This document shows, piece by piece, positions 55,083-63,856 of a stretch of 64,000 nucleotides of DNA (positions are counted from its first letter, which is position 1; each line of letters starts with the position of its first letter). The DNA comes from Melitaea cinxia. Lineage: Eukaryota; Arthropoda; Insecta; Lepidoptera; Nymphalidae. The DNA is taken from contig NC_059400.1 in the NCBI RefSeq assembly GCF_905220565.1, positions 823,501-887,500 of the forward strand, written 5' to 3'. Under the pieces are notes generated by a model. That model did no database searches, was not told where the DNA came from, and saw only the letters and a program-made list of their open reading frames with translations. The translations under genes were made by a program, and so were the position numbers.

Positions 55083-55150
55083 AAAAGCGGTTATTTTAAT
55101 ATTACAAACAGACACTCCAATTTTATTTATTTGTATGGATATAGATTTAT
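55083..55150 (-). repeat. Family H11 fragment (5-prime end of the H6/H7 type)
   Basis: 'aagcggttattttaatatta' and 'cactccaattttatttattt' are the exact-style complement of the first 65 bases of H7. Confidence 0.75.
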
Positions 55151-55616
55151 AAAGTCAGGAACGATCTAAAAAGTTCTTTGAAAACCGTGATTTTATAGGA
55201 GTTTAAAAATAAGTCTGTCATTGAATTTCAGATATCGATATTAAATAGCTTAAATAAGTGGCATAGCTAAAGATTTCTATGTGATTAACGAATTTATTTA
55301 ATAATCTTAAAATAACCTATACTTTACAAATTTTCAAAAAAAAATATATACAGTACATAGTTGTTTTATTTAGTTAGCTGTAAATAGACGTAAAACGTAA
55401 ATTAAAACAATAAATTTAGAAGTAATAGTTTAACGCCTTTCTCAAGAAACAATTGTATATGAAAGGGCATCCAGAAAATTTCTAAATATATTCAATTGTC
55501 CTAAATTTAAACGGTTACACTGTATTATAAATACCGATATAAAAAAAAAAAAATTAAAATAAAAAATAAATAATAATACATGAATTTTAAAAATGTAATG
55601 AATAATATAATTCTCA
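55151..55616. other. Unassigned AT-rich DNA
   Basis: Nothing recognised. It contains the T-run terminator of the tRNA gene at 55588-55592. Confidence 0.5.
55588..55592 (-). terminator. Pol III T-run after tRNA-Arg
   Basis: On the minus strand TTTTT occurs about 25 bases after the tRNA 3-prime end, a plausible polymerase III stop. Confidence 0.55.
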
Positions 55617-55689
55617 TACCCCTGGTGGGACTCGAACCCACAATCCCCGGCTTAGGAGGCCGATGCCTTATCCATTAGGCCACAGGGGC
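55617..55689 (-). tRNA. tRNA-Arg(CCU)
   Basis: The 73-nt minus-strand sequence folds as a full cloverleaf: acceptor GCCCCTG with CAGGGGT (G1-U72 wobble) and discriminator A; D arm with A box TGGCCTAATGGA; anticodon arm CGGCC TCCTAAG with anticodon CCT after U33; T arm GTGGG TTCGAGT CCCAC containing the B box GGTTCGAGTCC. It decodes AGG codons in the cytosol. It closely resembles animal tRNA-Arg-CCT as I remember it, including the G1-U72 start. No intron and no CCA encoded. It stands alone, not inside a SINE copy. Confidence 0.95.
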
Positions 55690-56561
55690 GATGAATTCTA
55701 TGCGTTAAAATTCACATCACATTTACTTGAGGAAATGCCGTTCCAATAGAAGTAACCTTGCAAGGTGTAACCTTGAACTTGAGTGATCTTATATGTATAT
55801 GAGGATCTTGAAATACTTCTTGAAGAATAAGAATTTATTTTTGAAATAAGTTAGTTGTCTACTGACACTAGTGAGTCATATATTTATTTTTATGTCTACC
55901 CTCAAATAAAGTTTGTTGGCGCTATGTAGTGATACTTTTTTTTTTGAATTTTTAATTCGATTTCCACATGGTTAAGGTGATATGTATATTTCCAAAAGAA
56001 ATTTTAATATCTATCTAAGGTATACCGTCACTGTCTTATTTACGACCGTGTCTATTATTAAGCATTTTAATTTGTATAATGGGTTTTGACAGACACCAAC
56101 ATAGGTTTTCGGCTTACTAGGGGCCATTATTACGCTGTCGCTGTTGTTCTAAAGTTTTATCACATCTGTCAAAATACTATTAGGTATTAATATAAAGTAA
56201 ATTTTATTTGGATAATTATTTACCGTTCATAAAATATCACAAATACCAATAAGCTAATTTCAACTCGAGATAAAAACCGATCGAATTTCACGAACGATTT
56301 GTCATTGTCATAAAAATTTTTTCATCAGAATCGTCCAATCAGAACCGGTATAACAAGGTAAACACGTGTCAATCAAGACGCTCCCTCCGGGGTGGTAAAT
56401 CACCCCTCATCTTGAAGACTCGCGCAGAGTAGGTTCTCATGCAGCATAAAAGTTATCTGGAAATTCGAAATGTCTTATATATTTTTTTTTATTAGTATAT
56501 TTAGTTTAAATAATGTGTCTAACTTCTCACCAAGTTTGTAGAATTAGAAAGATTTCTAAAT
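55690..56561. other. Unassigned stretch
   Basis: Upstream flank of the tRNA gene and further AT-rich DNA. The patch at 56340-56450 is GC-richer ('gacgctccctccggggtggt'). Confidence 0.45.
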
Positions 56562-56576
56562 TTCTTTATTTGTATA
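56562..56576. repeat. 15-bp direct repeat, left copy
   Basis: ttctttatttgtata is repeated exactly at 57101-57115, bracketing the palindromic P3. It reads as a target-site duplication. Confidence 0.6.
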
Positions 56577-56647
56577 TCTAAGATTTTATTTTTGTGTTAC
56601 CCACATTAGGAATTCTAAACATTTTTGAATATCATATCAAAAATTGA

Positions 56648-56720
56648 CCGCTCCAGCGGGGTTCGAACCCGCGTCTCCGACGTACCGTGTCGGCGCTCTA
56701 GCCAATTAAGCTATGGAACG
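56648..56720 (-). tRNA. tRNA-like unit in left arm of P3, anticodon-loop defective
   Basis: Folds as 7-bp acceptor (CGTTCCA/TGGAGCG), D arm GCTT...GAGC, 5-bp anticodon stem CCGAC/GTCGG, 4-nt variable region and 5-bp T arm GCGGG TTCGAAC CCCGC. A box TAGCTTAATTGG and B box GGTTCGAACCC are good. The 7-nt loop ACGGTAC has C instead of the universal U at position 33 and anticodon GGU (Thr ACC), which nuclear animal genomes normally lack. Probably a tRNA-like promoter head, not a translating tRNA. Confidence 0.75.
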
Positions 56721-56992
56721 ATGCACCCGCTCGAGCGAAATTTTCGATATGATACTTTTTAATTTCGGTTTAAGCGAACCGTGGCGCCGTCTATAGTGAG
56801 CTCTTTACAGAAACCCGTAACTATTCAAAGTTTCATATTACAATGAAAATCTTTGACCTGAATCTTTGATTGTAATATGAAACTTTGAATAGTTACGGGT
56901 TTCTGTAAAGAGCTCACTATAGACGGCGCCACGGTTCGCTTAAACCGAAATTAAAAAGTATCATATCGAAAATTTCGCTCGAGCGGGTGCAT

Positions 56993-57065
56993 CGTTCCAT
57001 AGCTTAATTGGCTAGAGCGCCGACACGGTACGTCGGAGACGCGGGTTCGAACCCCGCTGGAGCGG
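56993..57065 (+). tRNA. tRNA-like unit in right arm of P3, identical and divergent
   Basis: The exact mirror of 56648-56720 with the same fold, boxes and C33-GGU loop. The two units point away from the palindrome centre, towards the tails. Confidence 0.75.
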
Positions 57066-57100
57066 TCAATTTTTGATATGATATTCAAAAATGTTTAGAA

Positions 57101-57115
57101 TTCTTTATTTGTATA
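57101..57115. repeat. 15-bp direct repeat, right copy
   Basis: Matches 56562-56576. Its first three bases also close the right arm, so the exact element border is ambiguous by that much. Confidence 0.6.
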
Positions 57116-57305
57116 GGTTTGTCCTGGAGTGGAGACCGCGTGCTGGCAAACGCAGTATGGGGCGTACTCGGGCCCGCTGGACCGACGATCTACGTAAGAT
57201 TGCCGATGGTGGCTGCATGAGGATTGCGGAAAACCGGGATGTTTGGTGCGAACTTGGGGAGGCCCATGTATCGCAGTGGACTGCGACAGGCTGAAGTGAA
57301 GTGAA
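57116..57305 (+). pseudogene. RTE-type LINE 3-prime end (L3)
   Basis: The frame reads VLEWRPRAGKRSMGR, RARWTDDLRKIADGG and GEAHVSQWTATG to a stop, then a GAAGTGAAGTGA tail. This is the C-terminus of an RTE-type LINE protein. Its terminal DNA ('cgaacttggggaggcccatg') is the source of the family B 3-prime end. Confidence 0.85.
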
Positions 57306-57384
57306 GGGATGTAAACATAGGACTGAACCTAGTAATGAAAAAAACTAACTCTGATTCAAGAAAGTTAAATTAAAAAAATCTAGT

Positions 57385-57500
57385 ATAGTAAGTATTATAA
57401 AGCTGAATACTTTATTTGTTTGTTTTTTAAACACGGTAGTCTATAGAACTACTGATTCAATTGGAAAATTATTTTTGTGTTGTTGGCCATTTACCGAGGA
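57385..57500 (+). repeat. Family H10 fragment
   Basis: 'gtattataaagctgaatact' and 'gaactactgattcaattgga' match the H2 5-prime half. No CTAG end. Confidence 0.6.
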
Positions 57501-58435
57501 AGGGCCATTTTTTCTCATTTATGGGGCACAGTTATGTTATGTTATAATTTTTTTTTAAATAATGCTACGACCAGAAACTAATTTGCATATTTCTTATAAA
57601 TTTATTATATCTAATCCAAAATATATTAATGATTATATCTAATATATTAATGATTAAAATATATTATATAAATACTAATTTTTGCTAATTTGGTGTAAAT
57701 TTTCAATTAGATAATAGTTAACGATATTTTAAGGAAAAAAATGGAACTTATAGAAGAACATTTCAGACCAGAATCAAAATATACTGACACACACGCTCAC
57801 GCAAACACACCCACACGCATAGGCACAGTACACACATACACTCACACACAACTGTCAAAAATGTAAGTAAAAAAAACCAAATGTAAGCCACGAGCTCTGT
57901 TCCAGCGTACTCTGGACAGAAGGATGAACAGTAAGCGTACGTTTAATGGCGTTCCGATTGAGTTTTTATTTACGAACCCGCCGCAAGTGCCGCATTTATA
58001 TGTTAATCGCGAGCAGCGCCGGGGGAAATGTCTATAGTCGCCCCTTACAGGTTTTTAATGAATTAGACAATTTACTCGTGCCCCTTTTAGGGATTGAAAT
58101 TTCTTTTCGTGTTCTTTTTTTAAATGGAAACTACCTTTAACCGTTATGAGTCTTTCTTAATATTTTTGTTTTAATTGTTTGAGTTTTAAATATTAGATTA
58201 TAAATTAGTCAAAAAAATGTCTAAAGTGTGTTAGTAACGAAATGAAACTTCTTTGGCAAATTAATTTTTAAGTCTCGTTTATATTTATAAAAATCTAAAG
58301 CTTAAGATTTTCGTTCCAGTGCCATTGGAAAAAACGTTGCCGTTTCATCAAAACTTTGCCGTTTTATCCGTAAAAATTTTACCCCTAACCCTAAAGAAGT
58401 TTCACTTCAACAATATTTTACACTGGAAACGGAGT
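57501..58435. other. Unassigned stretch
   Basis: Includes a CACACA-rich run at 57785-57850 and a GC-richer patch at 57890-58060 ('cgagcagcgccgggggaaat') with a 64-codon open frame lacking any known motif. Confidence 0.4.
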
Positions 58436-58439
58436 GGCA

Positions 58440-58508
58440 TTCGGATCCAGAGCCCTCGGAGCAGAAAGTAAGATCACTGCGAACTATACCAACGACCTAG
58501 TCCCACTC
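58440..58508 (-). repeat. SINE A7 head, decayed
   Basis: 'tcggagcagaaagtaagatc' and 'actataccaacgacctagtc' align with the A2 head. Confidence 0.55.
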
Positions 58509-59020
58509 TTTTCAATTTAAGTCAGCTCACATTGACATTGACAGTTATGGCGTTAAAGAAACAAAAATATAAACCAACCTCTTTACCTTCTTTCAATACA
58601 ATTAATATTACGCGAACGTCCCCCGTGTCCTCAGGAATGTCATTGTCTCCTATTATTAATAGTCTGTGCACATGTTTTCACGTTTATAATTCTATTTCTG
58701 GGCCTATTTGAGACGGTCTTATAGCCTCCTGCGTCGATTTAATTATCACAACTAAACGTATAACACGTGTTTTTATTACTTTTTTGATAATAAATCAAAG
58801 GATATAACTGCAAAAACTTATTAATATTTGTGTTTTCAAGATTCCTAAGAAAAAAGAAAGAAAAAAAACCTAATCTATTCTAATTGATTTGTACACAAAA
58901 TCTTCCAGATACCGCAATGCCCGTCTTTTCAGATAAGTAAAGGCCCCAAGCCTCCAAGGTTCATTTCTGCATATTTGGCACAGTTGGGTAATTATAAATT
59001 GAACAACTCAAATGCATTAC
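58509..59020. other. Unassigned stretch
   Basis: Nothing recognised. Confidence 0.45.
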
Positions 59021-59021
59021 T

Positions 59022-59130
59022 TATTTATTAATTTTTTATCATACCCTGATACAAAAAAAAGATTTACATATCAACAGAAAAAGAGATGTCCAAGAGGCGG
59101 ATCTATCGCTAAATCAGCGAACTCTTCTAA
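59022..59130 (-). repeat. Family E3 fragment
   Basis: 'caagaggcggatctatcgct' and 'cagcgaactcttctaagcaa' match E4 with divergence. Confidence 0.55.
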
Positions 59131-59351
59131 GCAAACATAGGTACGCAACATTTACTCGTTATAAATAGATATATGACAATAAATATAATATGCATATATT
59201 AGTATAAACATACACTATATATTAAACTTACGATAAATTAAATATTGCAGAAGAAAAGGCTTGTAAAGTGGAAGCCAATATTATTATTTATTGGCTTTCT
59301 GTTCTGTCATTTATCGTAATAGCAGGGGAGCAATGATAATGTAGTAATCAG

Positions 59352-59445
59352 GATTAGTCCGTTGGCGCAGTTTGTAGTAACACTGCTTTCTGTTCCCCGA
59401 GTTGTGGGTTCAATTCCCGCCGGAGTATGCGTGTAATATTTCGAC
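59352..59445 (+). repeat. SINE A8 head
   Basis: 'tagtccgttggcgcagtttg' (A-box region) and 'gtgggttcaattcccgccgg' (B box with one change). Only the tRNA-like head plus 'gcgtgtaatattt' remains. Confidence 0.75.
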
Positions 59446-59980
59446 ACCAACAATTTATACTACGCCAATTCGACTTTTCCATAAGTTTGTTTTTTAATGC
59501 GTACTTGACAAAGTGTGTTTTTATATGTAATAAAAATAATTGTGAAATTGCAATGAATAAATTAACTATTAAAGATACCAAATTTCAAAAAGGTTTCTTA
59601 ATTAATATAAAAGGTATCACGTTTTTCCCTTTTATAAGCCTCTATTGTAAAGTTAACTTTTAAGAGTTAGCTTAGTATAAATTGCTGGTGTCGATTTGTA
59701 CTCTTGAATATTAAACAGTCGGACAGCATTTCATTTTAGTCACTGAAAGATTTTAGGTCACTATAATTTAAAAATTTTTTTTTTCGTTGACATCCTACAT
59801 TGTCATCTCTATAAATCGCTCCACGTTATTGTTTATTTTTTGGCTCAAGATCGAAGTGAAAACAAACGGTATCATCAAGGTGTGAGGACGAAGTTATTGA
59901 AATAAAATATGTTTTTAATAATGATGTGACACATGTGCGGTGTATTTTTGTTTAAATATTCTTACGACTTGAGGTACGAT
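59446..59980. other. Unassigned AT-rich DNA
   Basis: Nothing recognised. Confidence 0.5.
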
Positions 59981-59984
59981 TTTT

Positions 59985-60262
59985 TTTTATACAACTAGGT
60001 CGGCAAACAAGCGTACGGCTTGCCCGATGGTTGGACTTGAAATACCAGAAGTATCAACGCAGCGGCACGCTTGCGATGTATATAATATTGTTTTCAAGCA
60101 GTGTTGTGTTCCTGTTGATGAGTAAGGTGACCATAGCTCGGGGGGGGGGACAGGGTCGGCAACGCGCTTGTGATGCTACTGGTGTTGCAGACGTCTATAA
60201 GCTACTGTAATCGCTTACCATCGGGTGAGCCGTGCGTTTGTTTGCCGACCCAGTTGTATAGA
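59985..60262. mobile_element. Family C11, fold-back copy
   Basis: The left part reads 'tatacaactaggtcggcaaa' and 'gcgtacggcttgcccgatgg' (C in minus orientation). The rest reads 'caagcagtgttgtgttcctg', 'ctggtgttgcagacgtctat' and 'ttgtttgccgacccagttgt' (C in plus orientation). The two ends form inverted repeats of about 45 bases with a few mismatches. A G9-10 run lies in the middle. Confidence 0.8.
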
Positions 60263-60625
60263 TGAAAAAGTACACAATATAGGCTAATACGATTATATTA
60301 ACGGCTTACGACGTATTGTTTTAAAAACAAAAACAACGAAAAATAGAACAAACGAATGCAAAATTTTAGTTACATACAAAAATACTCCAATGAGGCGTCG
60401 GTGTTACTTGAAAATATTTCTTCTATTCATTATAATATGATTAATGTGTATTGCAAGTCGGTTACGACGTAAACATTTAACACTTTGTCATTTTTAGTTG
60501 TGAAATCTATTATTTAAATCTTCAGAATAAATTGATATACGAGCTCAATCAATTGTTATCAATCGTTTTAAGTGTTTACAAACGCTCTGTTGAAAGGTTG
60601 CGAGGAAATTGATCGGGTTAAGTAT
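60263..60625. other. Unassigned AT-rich DNA
   Basis: Nothing recognised. Confidence 0.5.
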
Positions 60626-60629
60626 TGCG

Positions 60630-60720
60630 AGGAGTAATCTCAACGCTAATGGTCACTGGTTCGATTCCCGCTAGGATGGTGCCAGGAATAACCACCAGTG
60701 GTGAGATGTTTACCACCTAT
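60630..60720 (+). repeat. Decayed tRNA-like SINE head
   Basis: A perfect B box GGTTCGATTCC at about 60658-60668 follows 'gctaatggtcactggttcga'. The A-box side is weak and the family is unclear. Confidence 0.4.
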
Positions 60721-60777
60721 TATATGTTGTTTTAGTTATTTGATAGTATACTGCAACTTAGGCTTTTCACATTATTT

Positions 60778-61003
60778 TTAACCGACTTCTAAAAAGTAGA
60801 ATAGGATATTTTTTATGTGTGTTCGCGGATAACTTTTGATTTTGCTGATTCATTTTTTTGTCTCAAGGGTACCATGATAAAGAAAGCAGGATCTAATGAT
60901 GGCATCCCAGAGAAATCGAAGGGAATTTTCAAAAATCGTAGTGTATTACTTGTCGATGTAATTGAAGTTGGTTTTTTTTCGTTAGCTAGCAAACACAATT
61001 ATA
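60778..61003 (+). mobile_element. Family M10 TIR element, internally deleted
   Basis: 'taaccgacttctaaaaagta' at the left and 'gtaattgaagttggtttttt' at the right, with 'ggcatcccagagaaatcgaa' between. About half the length of M9. Confidence 0.75.
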
Positions 61004-61011
61004 TTTTATAT

Positions 61012-61275
61012 ACACTTCAGCCTGTAATATCCCATTGCTGGGCATAGGCCTCTTTCTCCATGTAGAAGAAGGATCAGAGCTTAATCTACCACGCTGCTCC
61101 AATGCGGCTTGGCTGATGTATTTCCTACTATGAGTAACGATCGCTATCAGGTGTACATGATAACAACCGGGACCGACGGCTTAACGTGCTCTCCGAGGCA
61201 CGGTGACGAGACCCGCTAGGACTGCACAAACACCCAGACCACGGTAAACACCTGTATGGCCAATACAAATGTTCC
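61012..61275 (-). mobile_element. SINE T8, lacking the head
   Basis: 'cttcagcctgtaatatccca', 'gaaggatcagagcttaatct', 'atcaggtgtacatgataaca' and 'tgtatggccaatacaaatgt', the complement of T7 without its tRNA-like head. Confidence 0.8.
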
Positions 61276-61414
61276 AACGTATGTATAAAAGTATGTTTAA
61301 CAAAGAAAAGAAATAATCCACGTAACGAGACGAGAAAAAAAAAGTAAAACTTTTGAATAGTAACTAACGAGAGATCTTTGAAGAGATCAGAATGAGAAAA
61401 CATGTTATACATAC

Positions 61415-62062
61415 GATTCAGACTATAACATCCCGCTGCTGGGCGTGGACTTGTTCTCTGTAAATGAGAAATATCGGAACTTAATCCATCACGCTGCTCC
61501 ACCACAGGTTGGCGGATATATTTCCTACTAATACAATACAATACAATACAATACAATACAATACAAATACTCTTTATTGTACACTATCAGGGAAAAAATT
61601 TTACACCGTAAAAGAAAATATAGACATGTACAAAAGGCGGTCTTATCGCTAAAAGAGCGATCTCTTCCAGACAACCTCTAGCATGAAAAGGACATGACTA
61701 AAGAATGGCATGGAGGTGTACATACATAATATATACATATAATACGTAAATATACATATACACATTACACACACATACACACACATACTACTAATAGTAA
61801 CTACTATATATAATAGTAATACTAAGAGTAACGATAGCTATCTGTTGTATATGATAACAACCCGATGACCGACATGTTAACGTGCTGTCCGAGGCATGGT
61901 GGGGAGAGATAAGGACAGACATTCAAACCATAAAGAAATGTTCGTAAAAATACAAATGTATGGATATGAGAGCACGAGCACGAGCACGGGTCGTACCCAA
62001 AACCACCGGTTGTTAGATGCGTACATGGCGCGATCACCACTACACCGGAGCGGTCGTTATAC
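61415..62062 (-). mobile_element. SINE T9, split by a family E insertion
   Basis: The tail part (61415-61531) reads 'gactataacatcccgctgct' and 'ttaatccatcacgctgctcc'. The rest (61820-62062) reads 'taacgatagctatctgttgt', 'catgttaacgtgctgtccga' and ends near a head-like 'cactacaccggagcggtcgt'. The 6-mer tactaa at 61526-61531 and 61820-61825 flanks the insert. Confidence 0.75.
61532..61819 (-). mobile_element. Family E4 with AATAC pentamer tail, nested in T9
   Basis: The left edge is about eight ATACA pentamers (61532-61566), then 'actctttattgtacactatc', 'aaaggcggtcttatcgctaa' and 'gcgatctcttccagacaacc'. On the minus strand the pentamers form the 3-prime tail of a LINE-type end. The right side is TATA/ACACAT-rich. 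Confidence 0.75.
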
Positions 62063-62884
62063 ATAGATCAGTCGTATTTGAGGCGATTTGATTTTACGTT
62101 GTCGATAAATAATTTATATACATTCTTGAAAAAATTTCATCTTCAAACAATAGTTTTACGCTGGGTGTAAATTACACCAATTTGGCTTATAGCGGATTTT
62201 GAAGTATATTATCACGCTAATCGTAGATTCTCTTTCATCACTAAACACACACCAAACTTTAAGATATTAATCTTTATACCGTTTGATTTTAAGTCTATTT
62301 TACAATGCACGTAGTTTGATCGGTAGATGAAATTAAAAAATTCAGAGCAGAAATCCGCATTAATAAAATTACCTATTTAACAGGAAATTATTACCCGGGA
62401 AATGAATACAGGCGATTGAGCACGCGTCCCATGTAAACATCTTAAGATAATATTATTATGGAGGGCATCTGTGTTTTGAATTGAGTATTCATAAAAATTT
62501 CGAACAATTATGCTTTCTCTAGCAACTGCAGTAAATCAATAAAAATTATTTTCTGTAAAAGTTTTGTTCAATCTGTATTTCATAAAGTTAGTGGTTGTCA
62601 TTGTATTTTTACGAGATTTATTATGTATAGCAGAAATACAGACCTATACACGAAATAATCCTTTAAATTACAGCGCAAGTGTATGTCACAAATAAAACAT
62701 TGTTTTTGTAAGACGGCACTAGTGTAATGTCATAAATAGTCTTGTTAACAGATAAAGACGTTATTATTTGACGCAGCATTAAAACAGCCTCGGGATTTAG
62801 TAAAAGAGTTCCTCTTGGTGACATACTTACCGTTCAATGTTAGATTATAAGACAATTTTAAAAGTGTCTCTTGATTGATTGATT
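62063..62884. other. Unassigned AT-rich DNA
   Basis: Nothing recognised. Confidence 0.5.
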
Positions 62885-63015
62885 AGGCTTAGAACATCCT
62901 ACTGCTGGTCATGGGCCTAGTTTTACTTGTAGGAATAGGGTCAAAGCTTAATTCACTATGTCTATGATAACAACCGGAACCGACATCTTAACGTGCTCGC
63001 CGAGGTAAGAAGCAC
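62885..63015 (-). repeat. SINE T11, internally deleted
   Basis: 'cctactgctggtcatgggcc', 'ggtcaaagcttaattcacta' and 'tgataacaaccggaaccgac' align with T8 around a deletion of about 50 bases. Confidence 0.65.
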
Positions 63016-63550
63016 AACGGATTCTATTGGTAAATATTTCTATATTTATAGTCAGTAGACAACCCTGACAACCGACACACACAAACATATCATAGACAAT
63101 TGTACAACCCTATTACATATCGACACGCAGTTCGTCTAGCGTTAATTTAAAACAAACAAAATGATATCAGGGAGTTCTCATCGCCGTTATAAATAGCCCT
63201 GACGTCAAATCAAGGTGTTTGAACTGATGGAGAGTGCAATCAAACAACAGGTCGATAGATGAAAAATGGACCACGAGGACGCCAGCTATTCTTATATAAA
63301 TATATATGCGAATATAAATGCGAAAGTCATTCTGTCTGCCTACGGATTTTGTTAGATGAACTTACGATTTGTTTAATGAAAATTTAAAATATAATTGGAA
63401 ACTTTTATATGTTCAACTGCTGGAGAAACGTATATTCATTTGTTTAAGAAGAATATGAAATTAAGTTTTTTAATCATCAATTTTGCTGCGAGAAAATAGT
63501 TAAGAATATGTTTCCTAAATTATAATATAAATAAATAAATATCTTATTAT
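63016..63550. other. Unassigned AT-rich DNA
   Basis: A weak H-like stretch at 63285-63350 ('aaatgcgaaagtcattctgt'). No gene recognised. Confidence 0.45.
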
Positions 63551-63551
63551 G

Positions 63552-63842
63552 TACGATTTTTATTTTTGTGTTACCCACAATTAGGAATTCTAAACATTTT
63601 TGAATATCATATCAAAAATTGACCGCTCCAGCGGGATTCGAACCCGCGTCTTCGACATACCGTGTCGACGCTCTAGCCAATTAAGCTATGGAACGATATA
63701 CTCGCCAGAGCGAAACTTTTGATATGATGATTTTTACTTTCGGTTTAAGCGAACCGTGGCGCCGTCTATAGTGAGTTCTTTACAGAGACTCGTAACTATT
63801 CAAAGTTTCATATTACAATGAAAATCTTTGACAGGAGACGAC
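63552..63842 (-). mobile_element. Family P4, single-copy-form tRNA-like element
   Basis: Non-palindromic copy: tail 'tttgtgttacccacaattag', tRNA-like unit at 63623-63695, then the body 'aagcgaaccgtggcgccgtc' ending 'aatctttgacaggagacg'. It shows the unit from which P3 was doubled, and is several percent different from it. Confidence 0.85.
63623..63695 (-). tRNA. tRNA-like unit of P4, anticodon-loop defective
   Basis: Same 73-nt cloverleaf as in P3 with a TCGAC/GTCGA anticodon stem and loop ACGGTAT, again C33 and GGU. The compensated stem and loop show that this is a family trait, not a chance mutation of one copy. B box GGTTCGAATCC is perfect. Confidence 0.75.
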
Positions 63843-63856
63843 ACCATGCTATTTTA

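Larger units (their letters stand above)
56577..57100. mobile_element. Family P3, palindromic tRNA-like element
   Basis: A perfect inverted repeat: 56610-56844 is the exact complement of 56869-57103, with a 24-nt spacer. Each 235-bp arm holds a P-tail segment ('atttttgaatatcatatcaa'), a 73-nt tRNA-like unit and a body ('gtggcgccgtctatagtgag'). The left end carries an additional tail 'tttgtgttacccacattagg' found in P2, P4 and P5. No protein is encoded. Zero arm divergence implies very recent formation, conversion or an artefact. Confidence 0.9.

Noticed and set aside
57946..58140. 64-codon open frame in the GC-richer patch at 58 kb
   Set aside because: No motif, no splice or polyA context and hydrophobic drift into AT-rich DNA; kept only as an unassigned patch.
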